Shown: positions 17,034-26,361, numbered from the stretch's first letter. The stretch: DNA of 64,000 nucleotides from Microbacterium oleivorans (GCF_023715745.1 NZ_JAMBOV010000002.1:248001-312000); one strand, 5' to 3'. A program made the numbers and translations. Notes: generated from the letters alone by a model not told the origin.

Positions 17034-17975
17034 ATGCGACCCACCTCCCGCCCGGACATCTCGCTCGCCCAGTTGCGCTACTTCGTCGCGGCGGCCGAGC
17101 ACGGCAGCATGACCTGGGCCGCGGAAGAACTCTTCGTCGCTCAGTCGGCCATCTCGACGTCGATCGCCAACCTCGAGAAGGCTCTCGGAACCCAACTGCT
17201 CATCCGCCGCCGCGCGAAGGGCTTGCAGCTCACCGCGCAGGGGATCGACCTCCTGCAGCGCAGTCGCGGGATCCTCGCGGCGGTCGACGACGCCGTGCAC
17301 GCCCTGCGTCCCGAGAACACCTCGGGTCGCGTGAGCGTCGGCTGCTTCCGTACCCTCGCGCCGTTCTACCTGCCCGACATCGTGAGTGCTCTCGAAGACA
17401 GCCATCCCGAGCTGCAGCTCGACGTCACCGAGCTGCTCGCCGACGGCGTCAACGACGCGCTGCACGACCAGTCGATCGAGGTGGCGCTGAGCTACGACCT
17501 CGGCCTCGACGGGGATATCGACCGGGAGGTCCTCGCCTCCGTCCCGCTCTACGCCGCCGTCGGCGCGGAGCACCCGCTCGCTTCGCGCGACCGAGTCCGG
17601 CTCGCCGACCTGGTCGACGAGCCGATGGTCCTGCTCGATCTCCCGGTCAGTCGCGACTACTTCTTGCAGGCATTCACCGACAACGGCCTGCGACCCTCGG
17701 TCCGTTACCGGTTCGCCAACTTCGAGGGGGTGCGTGCGATGGTCGCCAGCGGACACGGGTTCACCCTGCTGAATCAGCAGCCGAAGCTCGGCTACACGTA
17801 CTCCGGCGGCGAGCTTCATCGGCTGGCGATCGTCGAACCGACCACGCCGCTGGACATCGTCCTGGCGCGGCGGGCGTCATCGACCCGGCTCACGCGCAAG
17901 GCCGAACTGTTCGCGGCGGAGGCCCGGAGCGCCGTCGCGCGCGTCCTGGGTGCGGAGACTCAATCCGCCTCGTAG
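17034..17975 (+). CDS. LysR-family transcriptional regulator
   Basis: 313 residues. An N-terminal winged helix-turn-helix (LAQLRYFVAAAEHGSMTWAA, then LFVAQSAISTSIANLEKALG) is followed by the periplasmic-binding-like effector domain (GRVSVGCFRTLAPFYLPDIV, then PMVLLDLPVSRDYFLQAF). It is divergent from the amine-catabolic operon, and its 3' end overlaps the amidohydrolase gene by 16 bases. A shared dyad in its own promoter region and in the next divergent region suggests it senses the imported amine/amide or its product and controls both units. Confidence 0.92.
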   Translation: MRPTSRPDISLAQLRYFVAAAEHGSMTWAAEELFVAQSAISTSIANLEKALGTQLLIRRRAKGLQLTAQGIDLLQRSRGILAAVDDAVHALRPENTSGRVSVGCFRTLAPFYLPDIVSALEDSHPELQLDVTELLADGVNDALHDQSIEVALSYDLGLDGDIDREVLASVPLYAAVGAEHPLASRDRVRLADLVDEPMVLLDLPVSRDYFLQAFTDNGLRPSVRYRFANFEGVRAMVASGHGFTLLNQQPKLGYTYSGGELHRLAIVEPTTPLDIVLARRASSTRLTRKAELFAAEARSAVARVLGAETQSAS

Positions 17976-19594
17976 ACGACCTGCCCGCCGACGACCGTCC
18001 GGAGCACGCGCGCGGAGCCGAGTCCTGTCACGTCCCTCACATCTCGATCGATCCAGACGAGGTCTGCGAGCATCCCCTCGCGGAGCGCTCCCGTGGTCTG
18101 TTCGAGTCGGTTGATCCATGCCGCCTGCGACAGGTAGGCGTCGAGCGCGGTCGACGGGGGCAACGCCTGCTCAGCGAGCAGCGGGACGGTGAGCACGTCG
18201 GTGCCGATCGCATGCGGGTCCTCCGGGACGCCCGTCCGGGTCACCGCCGTGCGCACCGACCACAGCGGGTTCGGGTCCGTCACCGGCCAGTCGCTCCCGC
18301 CGACGATGCGGCCGCCGGCTGCCGCGATGGAGGCGAAGGGGAAGTGCCTGCGAGCGCGCTCGGGACCGAGCAGGGGGAGCTTCCGCGTCACGATCTCCTC
18401 ATCGGTCCGCGCCCACAGCGCCGTCACGTTCGCCGACACGTCCAAGGCCGCGAACCTCGGGACGTCGGCGTCGTCCACGACGTCGAGGTGAGCGATGTGA
18501 TGGCGGTTCGGTGTGGCGCCCCGGTGCGCGTGGATCGCCTCGACGGCGTCGAGACAGCTCCGGACGGCGCCGTCGCCCACCGCGTGATAGTGGATCTGAA
18601 AGCCCGCGGCATCGAGAGCCACGCTCAGGGCGTCGAGGTCCCCCTGCGCGATGAAGGTCACGCCTCGATCGTCGCCAAGGCCGTCGAAGGGCTCGAGCAT
18701 GGCGGCCGTCCGGTTCTCGACCATCCCGTCCACCATCACCTTCACCGTGCCACCGTCGATGCGGCCCACCGCCGCCAGCCGGTCGCGGATCGCGAGGAGG
18801 TCGTCGATCTGGCCGAGGCCGCGCGCCCTGTCCCACCAGAGAGCGGCGACCACCCGCGCCGTCAGCCGCCCGTCTGCAGCCGTGCGCTCGTAGGCGGGCA
18901 GGGCGTCCGGTCCGATGTCGGATGCGCCGACCGCGGCGTCCTGCCAGGCGGTGACACCCATCGAATGCAGTCGACCCTGTGCCGCGAGGAGCGCGGCGAC
19001 CAGGGTGTCCGCATCGGGTTCCGGCAGCAGGTCGACGATGAGTCCGACGGCGGCTTCGACGAGCATTCCGGTCGGATGTCCGGTCTCGTCACGGAAGATG
19101 CGCCCGCCCGCGGGATCCACGGTCGCGGCGTCGATGCCCGCGGCGCGGAGCGCCGCGCTGTTGACCCAGACGCCGTGCGCGTCGTGGCTGTAGAGGACGA
19201 CGGGTCGATCCGCAACGACCTCATCGAGATCGGATGCCGAGGGGAAGCCGCCCGGGAAGACGTCGCCGAACCACCCTCCGCCGCGCAGCACCGCGGCATC
19301 CGGATGCGCGTCGGCGAACTCGGCCACGATCCGTAGGTATCCCTCCCGTGAATGCGCCGGCGTGAGATCGACGCCGATGAGTTGCAGCCCCGCGAGAACG
19401 GGATGCACGTGCGCGTCCTGAAAGCCGGGAAGCAGCGTGCCGCCCCGAAGATCGACGACCTGATCGGCGGCGGGCGCAGGTGCGGCAGCGGGGAGGACGG
19501 CGGCGATCCGGTCGTCGTCGACGAGGAGGTGGCCGGGCTCACTCCGACCGTCGCCGAGGTAGAGCAGGCCGTTGGTGTAGAGCGTCGTGGACAT
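17960..19594 (-). CDS. YtcJ-like amidohydrolase
   Basis: 544 residues. Amidohydrolase-superfamily metal ligands are visible: LPGFQDAHVHPVLAG near residue 57, a Lys in GTVKVMVDGMVENRT, His in FQIHYHAVGDGAVRS and RHHIAHLDVVDD, and Asp in RIVGGSDWPVTDPNPLW. This layout is that of the YtcJ/AepA group, cytoplasmic enzymes that hydrolyse amide or amidine bonds. The ATG has GAGAGGA seven bases upstream. It is divergent from the ABC importer operon, with a LysR-type dyad between them, and probably cleaves the imported amide. Confidence 0.9.
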   Translation of the reverse strand: MSTTLYTNGLLYLGDGRSEPGHLLVDDDRIAAVLPAAAPAPAADQVVDLRGGTLLPGFQDAHVHPVLAGLQLIGVDLTPAHSREGYLRIVAEFADAHPDAAVLRGGGWFGDVFPGGFPSASDLDEVVADRPVVLYSHDAHGVWVNSAALRAAGIDAATVDPAGGRIFRDETGHPTGMLVEAAVGLIVDLLPEPDADTLVAALLAAQGRLHSMGVTAWQDAAVGASDIGPDALPAYERTAADGRLTARVVAALWWDRARGLGQIDDLLAIRDRLAAVGRIDGGTVKVMVDGMVENRTAAMLEPFDGLGDDRGVTFIAQGDLDALSVALDAAGFQIHYHAVGDGAVRSCLDAVEAIHAHRGATPNRHHIAHLDVVDDADVPRFAALDVSANVTALWARTDEEIVTRKLPLLGPERARRHFPFASIAAAGGRIVGGSDWPVTDPNPLWSVRTAVTRTGVPEDPHAIGTDVLTVPLLAEQALPPSTALDAYLSQAAWINRLEQTTGALREGMLADLVWIDRDVRDVTGLGSARVLRTVVGGQVVYEAD

Positions 19595-19673
19595 GCTGTC
19601 CTCTCGATCGGGGGAGGCCCTCACTGTCCGGGGTCCGCGTTTCGCATTTGTAACGCCGATATTGCCGGCTAGT

Positions 19674-19694
19674 TGCATCACATTTTTTGATGTA
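19674..19694. promoter_or_regulatory. LysR-type operator candidate (site 2)
   Basis: Dyad TGCATCA-N7-TGATGTA in the 188-base region between the YtcJ-like amidohydrolase (minus) and the ABC importer (plus). It has the same arm sequence class and spacer length as site 1 at 16969-16989. TTGATG (19687-19692) and TATTTG (19711-19716), 18 bases apart, may be the importer promoter. Confidence 0.6.
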
Positions 19695-19782
19695 CCGTCA
19701 CGATCTCCGCTATTTGCAGACCTCCCGCCGCGGTGCCGATCCTGGACGAACCCGCCCGACACCTGTTCCTGGAAGGACACGC

Positions 19783-20790
19783 ATGTTCCGCTCCACCCGC
19801 TTCCCCCGTACGGCCGCCGCGGTCGGGATCGCCGCCGCATCCGCCTTCGCATTCACCGCCTGCGCCTCCACCGGCGCGACCGCCGGCTCGGCCGCCGGCA
19901 CCGACACCGTCGGCATGGGCATCCAGCCCTGGCTCGGTTACGGTCCCTGGTACATCGCCGACGAGAAGGGCTACTTCGCTGACGAGTCCGTCGACGTGAC
20001 CATCACCAACTTCATGAACGACGCCGACATGAGCGCCGCCTTCGCGTCGGACCGGATCCAGGTCGCCAACGTGGCGAGCCACACCGCCCTGCAGCTCAAA
20101 GAGCAGGGGCTCGACATCTCGATCGTCCTGCTGCTGGACGCGTCGCTCACCGCCGACGCCATCCTGACCGACGGCAGCATCACCGATGTCGCCGACCTCA
20201 AGGGCAAGAACGTCGCCTTCGAGGAGGGCTCGGTCAGCAACCTCCTGCTCGGGTACGCGCTGGAGGAGGCGGGGCTCAGCCTCGACGACATCACGCCGGT
20301 CCCGATGGACCCCTCCGAAGCTGCGACCGCCCTCATCGGTGGCAGCGTCCCCGTCGCCGTCACGTATGAGCCCTACATCTCGGAGGCCAGCCAGGCCGGC
20401 GATTTCGAGAAGATCTTCACCGCCGCCGAGAAGACCGGACTGATCAGCGACGTGCTGATCGTCGACAACGGCTACCTGGAGGAGAACCCCGAGGCCGTCC
20501 AGAAGGTCGTGAACGCCTGGGGCCCGGCCGTCGACTTCTACAACTCCGACACCGATGAGGCTCGCTCCATCATCGCGGAGAACGTCGGCAGCGATGTCGA
20601 CGCGCTCGCCACCGCGTTCGACGGTGTCGAGTTCTACTCGCTCGCCGACAACAAGGAGCGCTTCGGCGGCGACTACGCGGAGTCGGTCCTGCCCGCCGTC
20701 GAAGAGGTCGCCACGAAGATCGGCCTGCTCGAGGGCGGTGCGGACCTCGCCGCGCTCATCGACACGGAGTTCGTCGAGAACGCCCCGTGA
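19783..20790 (+). CDS. NitT/TauT-type ABC transporter substrate-binding lipoprotein
   Basis: 335 residues. A lipoprotein signal peptide (basic start MFRSTRFPRTAAAV, lipobox FTAC with the cysteine near residue 27) anchors it outside the membrane. The mature part matches NMT1/THI5-like and SsuA/TauA binding proteins: GIQPWLGYGPWYIADEKGYF, VANVASHTALQLKEQGLDIS, KGKNVAFEEGSVSNLLL, PVAVTYEPYISEAS. GGAAGGA before the ATG is the ribosome binding site. It heads the importer operon. The family imports sulfonates, pyrimidines, aromatic acids and similar compounds; the ligand is unknown. Confidence 0.92.
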   Translation: MFRSTRFPRTAAAVGIAAASAFAFTACASTGATAGSAAGTDTVGMGIQPWLGYGPWYIADEKGYFADESVDVTITNFMNDADMSAAFASDRIQVANVASHTALQLKEQGLDISIVLLLDASLTADAILTDGSITDVADLKGKNVAFEEGSVSNLLLGYALEEAGLSLDDITPVPMDPSEAATALIGGSVPVAVTYEPYISEASQAGDFEKIFTAAEKTGLISDVLIVDNGYLEENPEAVQKVVNAWGPAVDFYNSDTDEARSIIAENVGSDVDALATAFDGVEFYSLADNKERFGGDYAESVLPAVEEVATKIGLLEGGADLAALIDTEFVENAP

Positions 20791-20819
20791 CCCTCACCTC
20801 GACCCCGGAGGTCACTCCT

Positions 20820-21662
20820 ATGACCATCACCCCTCCGACGGCTCCCGTCGCGCGCCGGTCGCGCGCGGCGGGCTCCGCCCGGCCCGTGGTCGGCGCGCCG
20901 CTGACGCGTCGGCAGTACCTCATCACCGCGGTCACCGGCTTCGTGGCCCTGGTCGCCGTGTGGACCGCGATCACGGTGTCGGAACTGGTCAACCCGCTGT
21001 TCCTGCCCTCGCCGATCGCCGTCGTGCAGAAGCTCGGAGAGCAGGCGGCGAACGGCGAGCTCTGGTCCGACATCGGCGTGAGCACGTACCGGGTGATGGT
21101 GGGCTTCCTCGCCAGCACCGTCCTCGCGATCCCGCTCGGCCTTCTGTGCGGCGCGCTGGTGCGCGTCGAGGCAGCGGTCGAACCCATCGTCGACTTCATT
21201 CGCTACATGCCGGTGGTCGCCTTCGTGCCGCTCACGATCCTGTGGGTCGGAACCGATGACGCGCAGAAGTTCCTCATCATCTTCCTCGGCACGTTCTTCC
21301 AGCAGGTGCTGCTGTTCGCGGACGCCGTCCGCCGCGTCCCGGTGTCCTACCGCAACCTGGGGGCGACGCTCGGCCTCAGCCGCGGCCAGATCCTGCTGCG
21401 CATCGTGCTGCCGTCCGCTCTGCCGCGCATCTGGGATGCCCTGCGCATCAGCCTCGGGTGGGCGTGGACCTGGCTGGTGGTGGCCGAACTCGTCGCCGCC
21501 ACATCCGGAATGGGCTACCGCATCACGCAGGCGCAGCGCTTCCTCGAGACCGACCTCATCATCGGCTACGTCATCGTGCTCGGCCTGCTCGGCCTCGTGT
21601 TCGACCAGATCATGCGCGCGCTCGGCCGCCGCTTCTTCCGCTACATGAAGGGACGCTCCTGA
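20820..21662 (+). CDS. NitT/TauT-type ABC transporter permease
   Basis: 280 residues with six transmembrane helices. The permease EAA loop reads NLGATLGLSRGQILLRIVLP, followed by SALPRIWDALRISLGWAW. The ATG at 20820 was chosen because GGAGG lies eight bases before it; a GTG at 20787 overlapping the previous stop (GTGA) would add 11 residues. It pairs with the lipoprotein upstream and the ATPase downstream. Confidence 0.9.
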   Translation: MTITPPTAPVARRSRAAGSARPVVGAPLTRRQYLITAVTGFVALVAVWTAITVSELVNPLFLPSPIAVVQKLGEQAANGELWSDIGVSTYRVMVGFLASTVLAIPLGLLCGALVRVEAAVEPIVDFIRYMPVVAFVPLTILWVGTDDAQKFLIIFLGTFFQQVLLFADAVRRVPVSYRNLGATLGLSRGQILLRIVLPSALPRIWDALRISLGWAWTWLVVAELVAATSGMGYRITQAQRFLETDLIIGYVIVLGLLGLVFDQIMRALGRRFFRYMKGRS

Positions 21663-22429
21663 TGTCCGCGACCGCCGTCCTCACACCCAAGGTCCGCATC
21701 GACGCCGTCGACAAGCGTTTCGGTGACGTCCACGCCCTCAGTGAGGTCTCGCTGACCCTCGGCGATCAGGAGTTCGTCTCAGTCGTGGGTGCCTCCGGCT
21801 GCGGCAAGAGCACGCTCCTGTCGATCATCGCCGGGCTCGAGTCGCCGACAGCCGGCGAGGCATCCATCCAGGGCACCCCCATCCAGGGGCCCGGGCGCGA
21901 CCGCGGCGTCGTCTTCCAGTCCGCGACGCTCCTGCCCTGGCTGAGCGCCATCGACAACGTCGTCTTCGCCCTGCGCGGCGAGCCCGGCATGACGCGCCGT
22001 CAGCGCGTGGACCGTGCACGGGACGTTCTCGCTCAGGTCGGACTGTCGGGCTTCGAGGACTCCTATCCCGCACAGCTCTCGGGCGGCATGCAGCAGCGCG
22101 TCGCGCTGGCGCGCTCCCTCGCGTACGGTCCCGAGGTCCTCCTCATGGACGAGCCGTTCGGTGCCCTCGACGCGCTCACTCGTCGCACCATGCAGGAGCT
22201 GCTGACGACCGTCTGGGAACGCAACCGGATGACGGTCATGCTCATCACGCACGACATCGAGGAAGCCGTCTTCCTCTCCGACCGCGTCGTCGCGATGACC
22301 CCCCGGCCGGGCAAGGTCCGTGCCGAGTTCACGATCGACCTGCCGCGTCCGCGCGACCCCGAGATCATCGGCAGCCCCGAGTTCCACCGGTACTACAGCG
22401 ACATCCTCGGCCTCATCCACCATGGCTGA
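21662..22429 (+). CDS. NitT/TauT-type ABC transporter ATP-binding protein
   Basis: 255 residues. Walker A is GASGCGKSTLL, the Q-loop lies in GVVFQSATLLPWLSA, the signature is LSGGMQQRVALARSL, Walker B is VLLMDEPFGALD and the switch His is in MLITHDIEEAVFL. It is the SsuB/TauB-type ATPase for the importer. Its ATG overlaps the permease stop by one base (TGATG), and its 3' end overlaps the GMC gene by eight bases. Confidence 0.95.
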   Translation: MSATAVLTPKVRIDAVDKRFGDVHALSEVSLTLGDQEFVSVVGASGCGKSTLLSIIAGLESPTAGEASIQGTPIQGPGRDRGVVFQSATLLPWLSAIDNVVFALRGEPGMTRRQRVDRARDVLAQVGLSGFEDSYPAQLSGGMQQRVALARSLAYGPEVLLMDEPFGALDALTRRTMQELLTTVWERNRMTVMLITHDIEEAVFLSDRVVAMTPRPGKVRAEFTIDLPRPRDPEIIGSPEFHRYYSDILGLIHHG

Positions 22430-23927
22430 TGCCTTCGACTACGTCGTGGTCGGAGGCGGGACGGCGGGGTGCATCGTCGCCGCCCGGCTGAGCGAAGACC
22501 CCGACGTGTCGGTGTGCCTGATCGAAGCGGGTCCGAGCGACGAGTACGAGGAGCGCGCGGGTTCCATCCGCCGCTGGGCGGAGATGCTGGAGGGGGAGTA
22601 CGACCGGGACTACCGCAGCGTTCCGCAGGAACGCGGCAACTCCGGCATCCGTCAGGCCAGACTCCGCATCCTCGGGGGATGCTCCACCGCGAACACGATG
22701 ATCACCTGGCGACCCCTGCGCGGCGACCTCGAAGAGTGGGCGGCGCTCGGCGTCGAGGGGTGGGACTACGACACGGTCTCGCGCGCGTTCGACCGCGTCG
22801 TCGGACCGATCGGTCCTGTTGCCGTCCAGGATCGCAACCCGTACATCGCGGACGCGGTCGAGGCAGCGGCATCCGCTCTCGGGCTCACGCGGCGGGAATC
22901 GTGGAACGACACCGAGTTCACCGAGGGCGCCGGGTTCTTCGAGATCGGGTACGACCCGGCGACCAACCTGCGCTCATCCACCTCCCGCGCCTACCTGCAC
23001 GGTGTCGAGCGCCCGAACCTCACGCTCATGCTCGAGACCACGGTCGACGCCGTCGTTCTCGACGACGGGCGCGCCGTCGGCGTCCGGGTGGAGGACGGGA
23101 TCGTCTCGGCGAGGCGAGAGGTCATCGTCAGCTGCGGCGCGATCGATTCGCCCGCGCTCCTCATGCGCTCGGGGATCGGGCCCTCGCAGGTGCTCGCCGA
23201 GGCGGGCGTCGCCGTCGCGGTCGATCTCCCCGGTGTCGGTGAGAACCTGCAGGACCATGCGGAGGGTCTGATCGTGTGGGAGGCGACGGGGGAGCGCAGC
23301 GACGTGTGCGCAACGGGGTGGGACGCCGGCTACGTCTTCCGCGTCGATGCCGACAGCATTGTTCCGGATGTCTCGACACACATCCCGCTCGAATCGTGGA
23401 CGGTCCACGCCGAGAATCACGGTGCGGTGATTCCGGAGAACAACGTGTCGTTCGCGCCGAACGTCGCGAAGCCGCGCAGTCGCGGCCGGGTGTGGATCAC
23501 GTCCGCCGACGCCGACGCCGCTCCTCAGATCGACTACCGCGCGTTCACCGACCCTGAGGGGCGGGACGAACGGATGCTGGTCGCCGGCGTCCGTCGGGCA
23601 CGCCAGGTCGCGCTGCAGGAACCGTTCGCCTCGCACGTGGTCCGCGAGGTGTTCCCCGGCCCGGGCGTCCAGACCGACGAGGATCTGTCAGCCGTCCTTC
23701 GCGCCACGCACCAGACGGTGTACCACGTCTCGTGCACCTGCCGGATGGGGGCCGACGACGACGCATTCGCCGTCGTGGACAGTGAGCTCAAGGTGCGGGG
23801 CGTGCAGGGTCTGCGCGTCGTGGATGCATCCGTGTTCCCGACCGTCACCGCCCTGAATCCGGTGGGGACGGTGATGGCCGTCGCGGAGCGCGCCGTCGAC
23901 CTCGTCCGCGCCGATGCGGCGTCCTGA
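22422..23927 (+). CDS. GMC-family FAD oxidoreductase (choline dehydrogenase-like)
   Basis: 501 residues. DYVVVGGGTAGCIVAARLSE at the N-terminus binds FAD, LRILGGCSTANTMITWR is the first GMC signature and ALLMRSGIGPSQVLAEAGV the second. HVSCTCRMG and ALNPVGTVMAVAERAVDL form the C-terminal catalytic region; the usual active-site His/Asn pair corresponds to the H of HVSC and the N of ALNP. It oxidises an alcohol, possibly an amino alcohol. It is cotranscribed with the importer through an eight-base overlap, so its substrate probably derives from the imported compound. Confidence 0.92.
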   Translation: MADAFDYVVVGGGTAGCIVAARLSEDPDVSVCLIEAGPSDEYEERAGSIRRWAEMLEGEYDRDYRSVPQERGNSGIRQARLRILGGCSTANTMITWRPLRGDLEEWAALGVEGWDYDTVSRAFDRVVGPIGPVAVQDRNPYIADAVEAAASALGLTRRESWNDTEFTEGAGFFEIGYDPATNLRSSTSRAYLHGVERPNLTLMLETTVDAVVLDDGRAVGVRVEDGIVSARREVIVSCGAIDSPALLMRSGIGPSQVLAEAGVAVAVDLPGVGENLQDHAEGLIVWEATGERSDVCATGWDAGYVFRVDADSIVPDVSTHIPLESWTVHAENHGAVIPENNVSFAPNVAKPRSRGRVWITSADADAAPQIDYRAFTDPEGRDERMLVAGVRRARQVALQEPFASHVVREVFPGPGVQTDEDLSAVLRATHQTVYHVSCTCRMGADDDAFAVVDSELKVRGVQGLRVVDASVFPTVTALNPVGTVMAVAERAVDLVRADAAS

Positions 23928-23969
23928 CGTCGTGGGACCGATCCCATAGACTCATCGTCGGCTCCCTCC

Positions 23970-26351
23970 ATGGACACCGACACCCCGAACCCCGCTGAAC
24001 CGCGCCGCGACGTCCAGGGCCTGCGCGCCCTCGCCGTCCTCGCGGTCATCGGCGCACACGCCGCCGGGTGGCCGGCGGGCGGCGTCCTCGGCGTCGACGT
24101 GTTCTTCGTGATCTCCGGCTTCCTCATCACCGGGATGCTGCTGCGCGAGGCGGGGGAGACGGGCCGGATCTCGCTGCGCGGGTTCTACGCCCGTCGCGCT
24201 CGCCGGCTTCTGCCCGCGGCGCTCGTGGTGCTCATCACCGTCGCGACCGCCGCGTGGTTCCTGTTCAACCGCACGCGTGGCGAGCAGGCGCTGTGGGATG
24301 CCGCCTGGGCCGCCCTCCTCACATCCAACTGGCGTTTCGCTGCGCTGGGCACGGACTACTTCGCCGACACCGGCGCGGTCTCACCGCTGCAGCACTTCTG
24401 GTCGCTCTCCGTCGAGGAGCAGTTCTACCTCGTGTGGCCCGTCCTGCTGATCGGGCTGCTCGCCCTCCTGGGGCGAGGTCGACTCCGCGCCGTGGCGGCC
24501 ACGCTTGCCGTCACCGTCGTCGCCGGATCCTTCGGGTGGGCTCTGATCCAGTCCGACACGCAGGCGACCGTCGCCTACTTCTCCACGCTGACGCGCGCGT
24601 GGGAGCTGGGAGTCGGTGCGGTCGTCGCCGCGTGCGCGCCGCTCCTGCGCAGGCTCCCGCGCGCCCTCGGCGGCGCGCTCCAGTGGGTCGGTCTCGGCAC
24701 CGTCGTCGCCTCCCTGCTGCTCATCGACCCCGCGGGAGGCGGGTTCCCGGCGCCATGGGCGGCCGCACCCGTCGCCGCGACCGCGCTGGTGCTCGCCGGC
24801 GGCGTCGCGGGCGACCCCCGGCATCGCCACCTCCTGCCGCTGTCCAACCCGATCGCCGTCTTCCTCGGCGACGCCTCGTACTCGCTGTACCTCTGGCACT
24901 TCCCGGTCGTGGTCTTCGCCGAGGCGCTGCTCCCGACTTCCGAGATCCGCCTCTGGATCGTCCTCAGCGCCTCCCTCGTCCTCGGGCTCGCGTCCTACCT
25001 CATCGTCGAGCAGCCCCTCCGGTACGCGCCGTTCCTCGGTGGGATGCCGCGGGGCGCCGCGGTCCCCGGGCCGGCCCGCGCGCCGATCGAACCGCCGCGA
25101 GCGGCGACACCGGCGCCCGCGGCGACACCGGCACCCGCCGCGACGCACCGGCCGGCTGGATGGACACCCGGGACGCGGTACTACCCCGGGCAGACCCGAC
25201 CGAGCGCGCCGGCGCCGGAGCCCTCCAGGGCGATCGCGGCGCCCGCGCCGTCGACGCCCACGGCTGCTGTTGTGCCCACGCCTTCAGTGTCGACGCCCCT
25301 GGCGGCGGCAGCAGCCCCGGCCGAATCCGCGGGGCTCGCAGCCTGGCGCGAGCGCTTCGGCGGCCAGGTCTTCCTCGCCACCGCCGGGCTCGTCATCATC
25401 GCCCTCGCCGGCGCCCTGTGGGTCACCGCGTCGGGTCACGGCCCGCGGATCACCCTGCCTGAGACGGCGCCCGCGCCGTCCGCTCCCACCGTCGTCGGCG
25501 ACCCCGGTGTCGACCTGCAGGCCGAGCTCGCCGCCGCCGTCACCGCCGACGCCTGGCCGGCGCTCGACCCGTCGCTCGATCGGGTCATGAGCGCCTCGTC
25601 CGGCGCGAACCCCGCGCATGCGTGCTTCGATCCCGGCGCGACGCCCGACCCGGCCTCGTGTTCGTGGGGGAGCGGTGACGCGCCCCTGCACATCTGGGTC
25701 GTCGGCGACTCGACGGCCATGGCGTACGCGCCCGCCTTCCGAACGATGGCGGACGACAGCGCCGGCGGCATCCGCGTCACCGCGATGGGGATGTACGGAT
25801 GCCGCTTCACCGACGTCCTGGTCGAGAACGACGACCCGCAGGTCATGGCGAGCTGTCAGGAGCGCAAGGCCGCCGTGCGGTCGATGATCCTGGTCGACCG
25901 CCCCGACCTGGTCGTCATGTCGAACGCGTTCACCCTCGGCCACACGGTCGCCGGTCAAGACCTGTCGGCTGACGCGCTGATCGCCGCGCAGAGACGCGAG
26001 GCCGCGACCTACGAGATGGGTGATCGGATGCTGTTCCTCGCCCCGCCGCCGCAGGGCGTCAGTCTGACCGCCTGCTACACGCCGTCCTCTTCGCCCCGGG
26101 CGTGCGACAGCGCCGTCGACGGCACCTGGCGCACGATGGAGGCGATCTCGGAGTCGTCGGCGAAGACGGACGGCGGCCACGCGCTGTCGTCCCTGCCGTT
26201 CACCTGTGCCGACGAGGTCTGCCCGCCCTTCGCGGGGACGATCCCCACGAAGTACGACCAGACGCACCTGACGGTCGAGTACGCACAGCACATCGCCCCC
26301 GCGCTGCGGCAGGCGCTCGATGGGATGGGGCTGCTCGAGGCGCCGCGATAG
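23970..26351 (+). CDS. Acyltransferase-3 / SGNH-domain membrane O-acyltransferase (OafA-like)
   Basis: 793 residues. The N-terminal half is a multi-helix acyltransferase-3 membrane domain: RRDVQGLRALAVLAVIGAHA, GVDVFFVISGFLITGMLL, RRARRLLPAALVVL, FWSLSVEEQFYLVWP. A Pro/Ala-rich linker (repeated PAPAATPAPAAT) lies around residues 375-455, then one more membrane helix. The C-terminal extracytoplasmic SGNH domain has the GDS block in IWVVGDSTAMAYAP and the late Asp/His in YDQTHLTVEY. Such proteins transfer acyl groups to cell-wall polysaccharide or peptidoglycan. A TAGACT -10 box at 23947-23952 precedes it. Its stop codon overlaps the predicted promoter of the erm leader. Confidence 0.9.
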   Translation: MDTDTPNPAEPRRDVQGLRALAVLAVIGAHAAGWPAGGVLGVDVFFVISGFLITGMLLREAGETGRISLRGFYARRARRLLPAALVVLITVATAAWFLFNRTRGEQALWDAAWAALLTSNWRFAALGTDYFADTGAVSPLQHFWSLSVEEQFYLVWPVLLIGLLALLGRGRLRAVAATLAVTVVAGSFGWALIQSDTQATVAYFSTLTRAWELGVGAVVAACAPLLRRLPRALGGALQWVGLGTVVASLLLIDPAGGGFPAPWAAAPVAATALVLAGGVAGDPRHRHLLPLSNPIAVFLGDASYSLYLWHFPVVVFAEALLPTSEIRLWIVLSASLVLGLASYLIVEQPLRYAPFLGGMPRGAAVPGPARAPIEPPRAATPAPAATPAPAATHRPAGWTPGTRYYPGQTRPSAPAPEPSRAIAAPAPSTPTAAVVPTPSVSTPLAAAAAPAESAGLAAWRERFGGQVFLATAGLVIIALAGALWVTASGHGPRITLPETAPAPSAPTVVGDPGVDLQAELAAAVTADAWPALDPSLDRVMSASSGANPAHACFDPGATPDPASCSWGSGDAPLHIWVVGDSTAMAYAPAFRTMADDSAGGIRVTAMGMYGCRFTDVLVENDDPQVMASCQERKAAVRSMILVDRPDLVVMSNAFTLGHTVAGQDLSADALIAAQRREAATYEMGDRMLFLAPPPQGVSLTACYTPSSSPRACDSAVDGTWRTMEAISESSAKTDGGHALSSLPFTCADEVCPPFAGTIPTKYDQTHLTVEYAQHIAPALRQALDGMGLLEAPR

Positions 26352-26354
26352 ACT
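26349..26354 (+). promoter_or_regulatory. -10 box of the erm leader transcript
   Basis: TAGACT, overlapping the stop codon of the acyltransferase gene, with seven bases to the leader ATG at 26362. Transcription would begin at or next to that ATG, giving a leaderless leader peptide. No convincing -35 box is seen. Confidence 0.5.
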
Positions 26355-26361
26355 CGGGCGC

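Noticed and set aside
24999..25290. Repeated GCGACACCGGCACCCGC-type sequence in the acyltransferase gene
   Set aside because: It encodes the Pro/Ala-rich linker between the membrane and SGNH domains; not a CRISPR array or mobile repeat.
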